Shown piece by piece: positions 35,744 to 44,450 of a DNA stretch of 64,000 nucleotides; the first letter of the stretch is position 1; every line of letters starts with the position of its first letter. The notes under the pieces are model-generated. The model saw only the letters and a program-made list of their open reading frames with translations. It did not search any database and was not told the DNA's origin. Location of the stretch: assembly GCF_028714215.1 (NCBI RefSeq), contig NZ_JAQTMS010000005.1, forward strand, positions 62,001 through 126,000, in the 5' to 3' direction. The position numbers were made by a program, and so were the translations under genes. Origin of the DNA: Rhodoferax sp. GTDB taxonomy: Bacteria > Pseudomonadota > Gammaproteobacteria > Burkholderiales > Burkholderiaceae_C.

Positions 35744-36651
35744 TCGACTATTTCAGCGACCGCCAAAACGGGCCTGTTGCCCGTACCGAAGAAGTGATCA
35801 CTCCGGTGGTGTGGGCTGCCATCGTCGCCACGGTACGGGGCTTGATCAACAGCGGTGCATTCGGTCAGCGCTTCCCCGAGCGCTGCGCCGACGGGCAGGC
35901 CGTTTGTGGATGTGATGAAGCCGCCTTTGGCGCTGCGGTCGTCGGAGAAATTCGCGGACTGGAATGGCCGCTACAAACCACCAAAAAAGTGGAAGAGAGC
36001 TTCATCTCTCAATGGGAGCCATTCGCGCCAGACACACTCCTCATCCTGGACTTCGTGGCATACGTGCACGCCATGGCGGCCAAGCCCATCCAGCGTGAAT
36101 ATCACAATTTTCTGAGGCACCATCACTTGGCGTTTGACCAAGAAGCCGGTCAAGAAGAATTTCGTGACACGATAAACCGTTACTTTGGACGCAACGGCCT
36201 TGCGTTCGAGATGCAGCCGACAGGTCGCATCGTTCGCGTGCTGCCACCTGTCATCGATCTGGCCCTCAGGCGCACGACGTTCAACACCGGCGAGCGCACC
36301 CTGGATCTCCTGCTCGAAGAGGCGCGAACCAAATTTTCAGACCCCAACTCGCTGATCAGACGGGAAGCGCTGGAACGACTGTGGGATGGCTGGGAACGCC
36401 TCAAATCTTTGGCAGATCCGTCGAACAAGAAAAACTCGGTCCACCTTATTCTGAGTGCAGTGACAGCGGAACCTGCCCTGTACGCACGGCTGGACGCTGA
36501 GGCGCATCAATTGACCTCAATAGGCAACGATCACCTCATTCGGCACTACGAAGTAAATCAGAAGCCCGTGATCGACGCAGATCATGTTGATTACCTTTTC
36601 CATCGCCTGTTCGCAATGATCCAGTTGGTGCTCAGAAAGAAGGCGGCGTGA
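35740..36651 (+). CDS. Unrecognised protein coupled to the AbiE pair, HEPN/AbiJ-like C-terminus possible
   Basis: A 303-residue soluble protein starting with a GTG at 35740 that overlaps the toxin stop (GTGA), so it belongs to the AbiE operon. I do not recognise the N-terminal half. The C-terminal third is helical and contains RREALERLWDGWERLK and IRHYEVNQKPVIDADHVDYL. To me this resembles the C-terminal part of AbiJ-like abortive-infection proteins, where an Arg/His pair lies in an HEPN-like fold. If so it could be an RNase effector. This is a weak resemblance. No signal peptide or membrane segment is seen. Confidence 0.6.
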   Translation: MIDYFSDRQNGPVARTEEVITPVVWAAIVATVRGLINSGAFGQRFPERCADGQAVCGCDEAAFGAAVVGEIRGLEWPLQTTKKVEESFISQWEPFAPDTLLILDFVAYVHAMAAKPIQREYHNFLRHHHLAFDQEAGQEEFRDTINRYFGRNGLAFEMQPTGRIVRVLPPVIDLALRRTTFNTGERTLDLLLEEARTKFSDPNSLIRREALERLWDGWERLKSLADPSNKKNSVHLILSAVTAEPALYARLDAEAHQLTSIGNDHLIRHYEVNQKPVIDADHVDYLFHRLFAMIQLVLRKKAA

Positions 36652-36892
36652 CCATGCCCCACAAAAATCTCGCGCCGACTCTCAGTAAACCAATTTTCCT
36701 TCTTGACTCCGCAAGGGGCGCAACGCTCCTTTTGCAAGACGAGTCTGCGTATATATCGGATCAAGTACCCTGGATGCTCTAATACCATGAATAGACATAA
36801 ATTCGCTCACCTCTTGGCTGTGCCATCAGGGCAGTAAATATGAATCGCCAGACGAATAGGGTTGGCAGAACTAAAGAAACGCTGGGGACGCA
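36652..36892. other. Gap before the phosphorothioation-type operon
   Basis: These 241 bases are relatively AT-rich and contain no credible gene. The promoter of the six-gene operon must be here or further upstream; I see no unambiguous -35/-10 pair. The region ends in CTGGGGACGCA before the ATG. Confidence 0.5.
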
Positions 36893-37801
36893 ATGAAGAG
36901 CACCGTGGATCGATTTTCAGGACATGAATCCTTTGTGTGCCGTTACGGCTGGTTACCCAAGGTCTACAGCGCGGTAAAGGCAGACGGCACTTTGCTGCGC
37001 AACGAAGAAAGCGCAATGAATGCGTTGGGCATCGGGCGGAACATGGTCAAGTCGCTTCAGTTCTGGGCGGAAGCTACGGGCGTGCTGCAGGCGGCCGATG
37101 GCGGCGGTCACGAACCAGGGCCGGTCGGGATCAAGCTGTTCGGGGGAACAGAGGCTTGGGATCCGTATCTGGAATCGCTGGAATCCTTGTGGCTGATTCA
37201 CTGGCAGCTATGCACCGAAGGGGGTCTTGCGGCATGGAACGAGGTCTTCGGTGAAGGAAAACTCATCCGGTTCGAGCGCAAGCAACTTGTCGCCGCTCTG
37301 GGTCGCCGTGGCGAGGGCGCAGCCCGCCCGCTGGCTGCCAGCACGCTGGAGCAGCATTCTTCGATCTTCATCCAGTCCTACTACCAGGAAGAACGTGGCG
37401 GCGACGATACGTCCTGGTCGCCGTTGCAAGACCTGGGACTGCTGCGGGCGGTCAAGGGCGAGGATGGGAGGACCATCTTCAACACTGAGCCGCGCGCGCC
37501 GATGGGGCTCTCCCACCGCGTGTTCGCGATGGCGCTGATCGATTTCCTGACCGCCGAGGGCCAGGGTGAACTATCGGTCGATTTCGTCCGCCTGCTCAAA
37601 GGAGCCTACAGCCCGGGGGTCGTGTTCCGTCTAGATGAACAGCAGCTCCGGGTATTCGTCGAAGCCCTTTGCGCGGGACCGCTGAAAGGTGCGCTCCGAT
37701 TCGTCGATACGGCCGACACCCAAAGCCTTGTACTGAACTTGAAAAAACTGGATTCGCAGTATCAGCTGCGGCGGGCAGAGGAGGCCTATGCACATGCCTA
37801 A
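36893..37801 (+). CDS. sspB: DUF4007 protein, SspB-like DNA phosphorothioation component
   Basis: A 302-residue protein beginning with the DUF4007 hallmark FSGHESFVCRYGWLPK, followed by LGIGRNMVKSLQFWAEATG and RRAPMG-like downstream parts. DUF4007 proteins are the SspB subunits of single-strand phosphorothioation (SspABCD) systems, reported to nick DNA at the site to be modified. The gene is first in a six-gene operon and overlaps sspC by 14 bases. The PP-loop protein two genes downstream supports the assignment. Family membership is recognised by eye; the nicking function is family knowledge and not shown by an obvious nuclease motif here. No sspA precedes it, so sulfur would have to come from a housekeeping cysteine desulfurase such as IscS. 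Confidence 0.8.
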   Translation: MKSTVDRFSGHESFVCRYGWLPKVYSAVKADGTLLRNEESAMNALGIGRNMVKSLQFWAEATGVLQAADGGGHEPGPVGIKLFGGTEAWDPYLESLESLWLIHWQLCTEGGLAAWNEVFGEGKLIRFERKQLVAALGRRGEGAARPLAASTLEQHSSIFIQSYYQEERGGDDTSWSPLQDLGLLRAVKGEDGRTIFNTEPRAPMGLSHRVFAMALIDFLTAEGQGELSVDFVRLLKGAYSPGVVFRLDEQQLRVFVEALCAGPLKGALRFVDTADTQSLVLNLKKLDSQYQLRRAEEAYAHA

Positions 37802-40800
37802 TCGTATTTTGCAAAGCATTGAACTGGGCGGCGGCCACACGCGATCCATCGCACTAGACAGAGATCTAAACGACGAATCTGCTGTCAAGAAATATTTGTT
37901 GACGCCAGCGGCGGCGAGCGCGTTGAAGCAGATCGGTCAAGGCCTGGCCAACCAACACGCGCAAAGAGCCTGGAAAATCGTCGGTCCCTATGGCAGCGGT
38001 AAGTCCGCGCTGGGTGTCATGCTGGCCCAACTGCTGAGCGGGCGGAAATCGCATCCTGCAGCATCATTGGCGATCATCAAAAGTGCGCCTCAGCTCGTGC
38101 CGTTGTTCAAGACGGCCAACCGTTTCCCATTGGCGATCGTCGGGGCGCGCGTGTCCATTGGCGCCGCTCTGGCGCAAGCCATCGGTCAGGCACTGGGTCA
38201 TCTCGGCAAAGGCAAAGCGGTGTCGGCGCTAAAGAAGCAATTGGATACCGAAGCGTTGATCTACAGGGGCATGCCGGTGAACTCTGTTGCCGGTAGTCTC
38301 GCAGCTGATTTTGCGCAAGCCATGGTTGCGGAGGGGTTCGATGGTGTCCTGCTGCTCATCGATGAGGTCGGCAAGTTTGTCGAGCATGCGGCACTGCACC
38401 CGGAAACAGGCGACCTGATCGCGCTGCAACAGATTGCCGAGCAAGCCTGCCAGCCGGAAGACGCCAAATTGGCCGTCGTGGCCATGTTGCACCAGCATTT
38501 CGCAAGCTACGCCGCAGGTGTGGGCCGGTCGCTTGGCGACGAGTGGCAAAAAGTGGCGTCGCGGTTTGATGAAATTCCGTTCGACGAACCCGTCGAGCGT
38601 TACGCACATTTCGCCGCTCACGCCATCGGGGTGAAGTCCGCAATCCGCACGAACCGCGAGGTCGTTTGTGAAGCGCAGGCGCTGTACGCATCGGCCAAGA
38701 AGCTGGGCGCCTTGAGATCCTTGACCGCAGCCGACCATGCACTGTTCGAGCGTGCGGAGGTTCTCTATCCCTTGCATCCTTTCAGCATCGCAGCACTCGC
38801 AGTGGTGGCGAAACGCTACGGCCAAAGCGAACGGTCATTCCATGCGTTCCTGCGCGGGAACGAGCCACTCGGGCTGCGTGACTTTGCGGATCGCCATGAC
38901 GTCGACTCTGCTGTCTGGTATCGGTTGCCCGAGGTATTTGACTTCCTCGCCAGTGGCTATGGACTCCGTTTCAGGGACCTCAGCGCTGAGCGTCGATGGG
39001 CCTTCGCTCTGGCTTCGATGGAACGGCAAACCTTCGATCCCGAAGTCGTCAGAGTTCTCAAGAGCATCGCTGTGCTTGAGCTTGTTTCCGCAGGTCTGGG
39101 CGTCCCGATTACGCCAGAGTCGGTTGCATTCGCGCTCGGCGATGTGACCAAGGCCTCGGTATCCAAGCACTGCGACGGCCTCGTGGAGCAGGGCTTGCTT
39201 GTACGTCGGCGCAACAGGGCGGAATATGCCTTCGCGGTGTCGGATGCGGTCAATATTGAGGCCGTTTACGAGAAAGCAGCAAGAAGCGGTGAGGACGAAC
39301 TTGTCATCTCCGGTGTTTCGCATGCGCTGTCACAGCGACTCATCGTTGCGAACAAGCATTACGACCGATCCGGCACGATTCGGACCGTCGGTGTGCTTGT
39401 CGGCTCGCCTGCCCAATGGCCCAAACCGCCGGTATTCAAGTCCGATGAGGCTCGCCCAGACGGTTGGATCAAATTGGTGCTGGTCATGGAAGGCTCAAGC
39501 GACGAGGCTCTGACGCTTCAACGGCTAAAAGAGGAGGCCGACACTCTCAGCATCTGCGGAAGTTTGTCACTCACCCCGGAGAGTCGCGCTGCGCTTGCCG
39601 AATACTCCATCTGGCTGGCGGTGCAGCGGGAAGTCACCAGCAAACGTCTGGACCCATGGACTAGCCAGTATGTGGCCGGTCGTCTGCACGACGTTTCCGA
39701 AAAAGTCAGCCTGTTGGTATTGCGTCAGCTAATGCCCGTGCCAGGAAATCCTGGGCCAGAGTATTGGTACGGCGGGCAGCACATCCCCAACAGTCGAAAC
39801 ATGAACGCCAACCAGCTCGCCTCCTGGCTGTTCGATTCGGTGTACAACCAAACGCCGACAGTCGTCAATGAGCTCATCAACAAGGAAAGGCCGCCTTCGG
39901 CCATTGTGCTGGCACGCCAGCGGATGTTCGAATTCATATTGAGCGGGGACAAGGCGGGTCAACTGTGCGGAGCTAGCGAGTACCCCCCCGAACGACTTAT
40001 TCACAACACGCTGCTTCGCCAGACAGGAATCTGGCACGAGGAGGCCGGTCGCTGGAGCCTGGCTGAGCCCACTGCCGATGCGGCAATAGATATCTCCAAA
40101 GTCTGGGCTGCGATCTCACAGGAGCTACGGTCTTCAAGGGCGCCAACTCTTGCAGACATCCTGGCGGTGCTGGCAGCGCCGCCATTGGGCGTAAGAGCAG
40201 GACCAGCTGGCATCTGGATCGTCTTGTATTTGATGATTCACCGCAGTCGGTGCGCGGCCTTCGAACGAGGGTCGCTGATTCTCGAATTGACCAATGAACA
40301 CCTGCAGCGGATGTACAAGAATCCGCAGACGTTTGAATTGCGTGAACTGTCCAGCGGAGCGGACAGCAGGAAACTTCTGCTTGAGTATCAGGCAACCTTC
40401 ACTGCGATCGGCTGTGCGGTTGGTGGGGAGCTGACATACCTGGAGCTGGCGCGGAGCTTGTATCGCTGGCACGCGCGACTTCCGGAATTCAGTGTGCAAA
40501 CCAGCCGTGTTGGCAAGGATGCCAGCCTTGTGCGGTCAGTTCTGAAGAAGGCCCAGGACCCAATCAAGCTGCTCACTGCGAGCCTCCCGGAAACCTATGC
40601 CCAGGCCAACGTGAAAGTGCCCTTCGGTGAATGGTTGACTAGCACGCTTTCAGATCTGGGGATGGCGCATCGCCGATTGCAGGAAGCCATGTCTGCTGAG
40701 GTCAGCAAGGCATTCGCCATCGCAGGCCCTCTGAGCCGTGTGCGAAACCAGCTCCAAGCCGAATGTGCAGGCACCGCTTCGGACCTGGCGGACATCAAGC

Positions 40801-41249
40801 TCAAAAGCTTCATCCTGCGGTGCACAGACCTGTCTCTCACCGATGAGAAATGGTTGGACTCCATTGGTAGCCTCTTGGTCCAAAGGCCACTCGACGCATG
40901 GGCCGACGAGACCATCGGAAAGTTTGCGCAGGAGATCACCGAATCGTGCGGCCGGTACAAACGGTGGATGCGCATGGTCACCGAGCGTGGATTGGCACCT
41001 CGAGCTTCCGAGCGCTTTGTCGGCTTGACGCTGACCATGCCAGGTGGCCAAGAATCGACTCTGTTCGTGGCAACATCAGACGAGTCCAGCGCGGTGGCGC
41101 GCAGCATCATGGATCTGATCGCGAAAGAGACAAAGGGAAATGTGCAACTCGCGGCGTCGGCACTTGCGCAAGCACTCCTGGAGCTTCAAGCCCCCGTCAC
41201 CCATGCCTCAGAAGAGGAGAGTTTCAATGGCAACCGAAAAGCGAGTTAG
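37788..41249 (+). CDS. sspC: Large P-loop ATPase, SspC-like
   Basis: An 1153-residue protein. Walker A is GPYGSGKS at residues 66-73 (Lys72) and Walker B is GVLLLIDEVGKF, with Asp192-Glu193. A helical region and a winged-helix-like segment (ITPESVAFALGDVTKASVSK) follow near residues 445-465. The long C-terminal half is soluble and has no motif I recognise. Its place between the DUF4007 gene and the PP-loop gene is that of SspC, the ATPase of the SspBCD modification complex, probably powering DNA remodelling during sulfur insertion. The start is the ATG at 37788, or at 37794, within the end of sspB. The end overlaps sspD by 23 bases. A distant likeness to DISARM or BREX ATPases cannot be excluded. 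Confidence 0.72.
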   Translation: MHMPNRILQSIELGGGHTRSIALDRDLNDESAVKKYLLTPAAASALKQIGQGLANQHAQRAWKIVGPYGSGKSALGVMLAQLLSGRKSHPAASLAIIKSAPQLVPLFKTANRFPLAIVGARVSIGAALAQAIGQALGHLGKGKAVSALKKQLDTEALIYRGMPVNSVAGSLAADFAQAMVAEGFDGVLLLIDEVGKFVEHAALHPETGDLIALQQIAEQACQPEDAKLAVVAMLHQHFASYAAGVGRSLGDEWQKVASRFDEIPFDEPVERYAHFAAHAIGVKSAIRTNREVVCEAQALYASAKKLGALRSLTAADHALFERAEVLYPLHPFSIAALAVVAKRYGQSERSFHAFLRGNEPLGLRDFADRHDVDSAVWYRLPEVFDFLASGYGLRFRDLSAERRWAFALASMERQTFDPEVVRVLKSIAVLELVSAGLGVPITPESVAFALGDVTKASVSKHCDGLVEQGLLVRRRNRAEYAFAVSDAVNIEAVYEKAARSGEDELVISGVSHALSQRLIVANKHYDRSGTIRTVGVLVGSPAQWPKPPVFKSDEARPDGWIKLVLVMEGSSDEALTLQRLKEEADTLSICGSLSLTPESRAALAEYSIWLAVQREVTSKRLDPWTSQYVAGRLHDVSEKVSLLVLRQLMPVPGNPGPEYWYGGQHIPNSRNMNANQLASWLFDSVYNQTPTVVNELINKERPPSAIVLARQRMFEFILSGDKAGQLCGASEYPPERLIHNTLLRQTGIWHEEAGRWSLAEPTADAAIDISKVWAAISQELRSSRAPTLADILAVLAAPPLGVRAGPAGIWIVLYLMIHRSRCAAFERGSLILELTNEHLQRMYKNPQTFELRELSSGADSRKLLLEYQATFTAIGCAVGGELTYLELARSLYRWHARLPEFSVQTSRVGKDASLVRSVLKKAQDPIKLLTASLPETYAQANVKVPFGEWLTSTLSDLGMAHRRLQEAMSAEVSKAFAIAGPLSRVRNQLQAECAGTASDLADIKLKSFILRCTDLSLTDEKWLDSIGSLLVQRPLDAWADETIGKFAQEITESCGRYKRWMRMVTERGLAPRASERFVGLTLTMPGGQESTLFVATSDESSAVARSIMDLIAKETKGNVQLAASALAQALLELQAPVTHASEEESFNGNRKAS

Positions 41250-42054
41250 GCATATTCTGAGCCTCTCAGGGGGCAAAGACAGCGCGGCCTTGGCGATCTA
41301 CATGCGAGACCGAGTGCCAGAGATGGAGTACATCTTCAGCGACACGCGCAAGGAGCTACCAGAAACCTACGAATACCTCGAGCGAATCGCTAGTTATCTG
41401 GGTAAGCCCGTAACTCGCTTGAACGCCGACGTGGGTTTTGACCATTGGTATGAGATGTACGGAGGCATGATTCCCTCCAACCATCGGCGCTGGTGCACGC
41501 GCGCCTTGAAGCTCAAGCCCTTTGAACAACATTGCGGCGACAGCGAGGTGATTAACTACGTGGGCCTTCGTGCAGACGAGGAGCGCAGCGGTTACATCAG
41601 CACCAAGCCGAACATCAAAGCGGTCTACCCATTCAAGGAAGACGGGCTCATCCTGCGCGACATTGAAGAAATCCTGCAGACATCCGGCGTCGGGATGCCG
41701 CCATACACGAAATGGGGACGCACCAGGTCAGGCTGCTATTTCTGTTTCTATCAGCAGAAGATCGAATGGGTGCGGCTCAGGGAAACTCACCCTGATCTGT
41801 ACGACAAGGCGAAGGCGTACGAAAAGCCATACGAACAGACGGGAAACTTTTTCACCTGGAGTCAGGGCGAAAGTCTCGTCGAAATGGAACAACCTGCACG
41901 CGTCGAACAGATCAAACGAGAGCACATCATTCGCATTGAACGAAAGGCGGCAAGAAAAGAGAACGCAACTCTTGCTGAGGTTTTTGCGGAAGCAGACCGT
42001 GGCGAAGAGCCGGAAGATGATGACGATCAGGGCTGTTTAGTCTGTCAACTTTGA
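41227..42054 (+). CDS. sspD: PAPS-reductase-like PP-loop sulfotransfer enzyme, SspD/DndC-like
   Basis: A 275-residue protein. The PP-loop ATP-pyrophosphatase motif LSGGKDSAA (residues 13-21) is followed by YIFSDTRKELPETYEYLE, as in DndC and PAPS reductases. Cys90 (RRWCTRALK) and the Cys170/Cys173 pair (GCYFCFY) are candidates for iron-sulfur ligands, and there is a further Cys270/Cys273 pair at the very C-terminus after an acidic stretch (EEPEDDDDQ). In phosphorothioation this enzyme adenylates the DNA phosphate so that sulfur replaces a non-bridging oxygen. The ATG at 41227 is preceded by AGAGGAGA. It is followed after 14 bases by the dual-GHKL gene in the same operon. A plain sulfate-assimilation role is unlikely in this context. 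Confidence 0.87.
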   Translation: MATEKRVRHILSLSGGKDSAALAIYMRDRVPEMEYIFSDTRKELPETYEYLERIASYLGKPVTRLNADVGFDHWYEMYGGMIPSNHRRWCTRALKLKPFEQHCGDSEVINYVGLRADEERSGYISTKPNIKAVYPFKEDGLILRDIEEILQTSGVGMPPYTKWGRTRSGCYFCFYQQKIEWVRLRETHPDLYDKAKAYEKPYEQTGNFFTWSQGESLVEMEQPARVEQIKREHIIRIERKAARKENATLAEVFAEADRGEEPEDDDDQGCLVCQL

Positions 42055-42068
42055 AGGAATGACGCGGA

Positions 42069-44450
42069 ATGTCCTTCTATATCACGGCGCGAACGATTCT
42101 TCACCTCGGTTCTGAACTCATCTCTTCAGACGCGGTAGCAATCTACGAGCTGGTGAAGAATGCGATTGACGCCGGCTCGAAAACCGGTGTGGAGGTGGCG
42201 TTTGAGGTCGTGATTCGCCAGTCCGACTATGCATCGGCAATGGCACTTCTTGACCCTGACGATCCTTCTGAATCCACTCTCGAGGACGTCCAGCTAGCGC
42301 TGCTGTCAAAGGTAAACGGCGAAGCTCCAGACGAGCTGAAAGATAAGTTCATCGCAGCGGTGAAGGGTGCACGATCCAAGGCGAGTCTTACTACCCGGGC
42401 AGAAGCCGCATATCGCGATTGCAACCGAATCATCGTCTCGGATACGGGGCATGGCATGTCCAGAGACGATTTGGAGAATATTTACCTCACCATCGGAACA
42501 ACGCATCGAACTAACGCGGTCAGAAAAGCAATTGAAGAGGGTTCCAAGAAGCCTCCATACCTCGGCGAAAAGGGGGTGGGCCGACTCTCAGTGATGCGCT
42601 TAGGCTGGAAGGTTCACGTTGAGACTGGCACGGTCGATGACACGGAAAGCAACATTCTTGAGATTGACTGGCGGAGATTTGAGAAGGCATACGATCAGCC
42701 TGCGTCGAGCGTAAAGATTGAGCCGGAGCAAGGCGATCAAAAACCAAGAGGGGAGTCCTTTACTCGTATTGTGATCTCGGACTTGAGATCGTCATGGTCC
42801 CTGAGTCGGCTGACAGAAATAGCCAAAGGCCAGATAGCGAAGATGACGGATCCCTTCTCCTGGACGGAGAAGCGTCGATTCCAGATTCGCCTTTCGTTCA
42901 ACGGAGTGCCCGTGCAGCAGGTGCGTGCTGTAGCGAAGGACCTCTTGGATGACGCCCACGGCAAGTGCAACGGAACCTACTCGCTCGAGAAGGGTAGCCC
43001 TGTACTTCGTGCCACGATCGAGTCTCGGCTTTATGCAGGAGATAGCAGGGAGTATGTTTTCGACCTGGTTGACCTGATGGGGATGGCGGGCCTCCGCGAG
43101 TCGGGCCAGCCGACTTCAGTGCTGAAATCATTGGGCCCGTTTGCCTTTGAATTTTATTGGTTCAACCGACAGAGGCTGCGAGCAATTCCGAATGTTGGCG
43201 ACCGAGAAACGGTGCGACAGCTCGTCAAAGCTTGGGCTGGAATCTGCCTGTTTCGTGATGGCTACAGGGTCCTCCCTTACGGCGACGAAGGCGATGATTG
43301 GTTGCGTCTCGACCTAGAGGCTCTTGCGGCCAGCGGATACAAGCTAAACACGAAGCAAATCATCGGACGCGTAAGCATAGGTAGGGTTTCAAATCCTCGA
43401 CTCCTCGATCAGACGAATCGCCAAGGACTGATCGAGTGTCCGGAAAAGGAGGTGCTGATCGAGCTACTTCGGAAGTTGATCGCAGGGTGGTGGCACGACT
43501 ACCTCAATGAGGCAAACCGGGTTCAGAAACGGCAAGACACTTTGCAGTTTGATTCGCTGAAAGAGTCCTCAGAGGTTGAGAACCTTGAGCAACGTGCAAC
43601 TCAGTCGATCAAGGAGATTCAGACTCACTATACCGGGGAGGCCAGGTTACTGCGTGAGGTAAAGGATGCCTTCCTGGAGATCAAGGACGCACACCAGCGT
43701 GCCGTCGAGCGGATTGGAGCAATCGAGGAGGAGAAGGAGCGACTAACCCAACTGGCTGGTGTTGGGTTGATGATTGAAGTGATCGCTCATGAGCTCACTA
43801 GGGCGACTGAGTTGACCCAGGCCACCTTAAAGGATTTAAGCCGGAAGAATATCGGTGATGAGGCGTCCTCAGCGTTAGAAGTCCTTGGTAAGCAAATACG
43901 TGTCATTCAGAAAAGACTGCAGACGCTGGAGCCGCTTTCGATTACCGCCCGCCAAAGGCGGAGCCATATTCGGCTGGCTGGGATTATTGGGTACATCCTT
44001 GAGTCGCATGTGGCGCAGTTTGAGAGGCACCGGATTGACGCCAAGCTCTCCAAGCAATCCGAAAATGACACGGTCGGGTTTGTGGTTGAAGGGCACATTG
44101 TTCAGATTCTCGAGAATTTGATTGACAACTCGGTGTACTGGCTGGACCTGCAACGCAAAGAGCATCCTGCATTCAAACCGGAGATCATCCTGCGAGTGTT
44201 GAGTGATCCCCCAAGAATCAGGTACTTTGACAATGGCCCGGGAATTCCGAAGAGCAGGGTCGAATCAGTATTTGAGCCATTTTTCTCGACAAAGGGCGGG
44301 TCGAAATCGCGCCGTCAAGGTTTGGGCTTGTACATCGCCCGACAGAACGCCGAATTTTTGGGCGGAACATTGAATTTGGTCGATTTGGGAAAGGTCCATG
44401 AGAACCGATACAACACATTCGAGCTCGAGTTGAAGGGGAGCGCAGAATGA
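42069..44450 (+). CDS. Dual GHKL ATPase with histidine-kinase-like module (candidate PT-restriction signalling protein)
   Basis: A 793-residue soluble protein with two complete GHKL ATP-binding folds. The first is N-terminal and Hsp90/MORC-like: N-box ELVKNAIDA (Glu27, Asn31, Asp34), a long insertion, DTGHGM (Asp125-Met130) and GEKGVGRLS (166-174). The second is kinase-like: H-box IEVIAHELTRA with His574, N-box ILENLIDNS (Glu682, Asn683, Asn687), DNGPG (721-725) and GLGLYIARQNA (751-761), preceded by a coiled coil (about 505-560). There is no membrane segment or PAS domain. It lies 14 bases after sspD and overlaps the next gene by four bases. By position it could be the F component of an SspFGH-type restriction arm, but I do not recall that family's domains well enough to assign it. 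Autophosphorylation on His574 is an inference. Confidence 0.78.
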   Translation: MSFYITARTILHLGSELISSDAVAIYELVKNAIDAGSKTGVEVAFEVVIRQSDYASAMALLDPDDPSESTLEDVQLALLSKVNGEAPDELKDKFIAAVKGARSKASLTTRAEAAYRDCNRIIVSDTGHGMSRDDLENIYLTIGTTHRTNAVRKAIEEGSKKPPYLGEKGVGRLSVMRLGWKVHVETGTVDDTESNILEIDWRRFEKAYDQPASSVKIEPEQGDQKPRGESFTRIVISDLRSSWSLSRLTEIAKGQIAKMTDPFSWTEKRRFQIRLSFNGVPVQQVRAVAKDLLDDAHGKCNGTYSLEKGSPVLRATIESRLYAGDSREYVFDLVDLMGMAGLRESGQPTSVLKSLGPFAFEFYWFNRQRLRAIPNVGDRETVRQLVKAWAGICLFRDGYRVLPYGDEGDDWLRLDLEALAASGYKLNTKQIIGRVSIGRVSNPRLLDQTNRQGLIECPEKEVLIELLRKLIAGWWHDYLNEANRVQKRQDTLQFDSLKESSEVENLEQRATQSIKEIQTHYTGEARLLREVKDAFLEIKDAHQRAVERIGAIEEEKERLTQLAGVGLMIEVIAHELTRATELTQATLKDLSRKNIGDEASSALEVLGKQIRVIQKRLQTLEPLSITARQRRSHIRLAGIIGYILESHVAQFERHRIDAKLSKQSENDTVGFVVEGHIVQILENLIDNSVYWLDLQRKEHPAFKPEIILRVLSDPPRIRYFDNGPGIPKSRVESVFEPFFSTKGGSKSRRQGLGLYIARQNAEFLGGTLNLVDLGKVHENRYNTFELELKGSAE

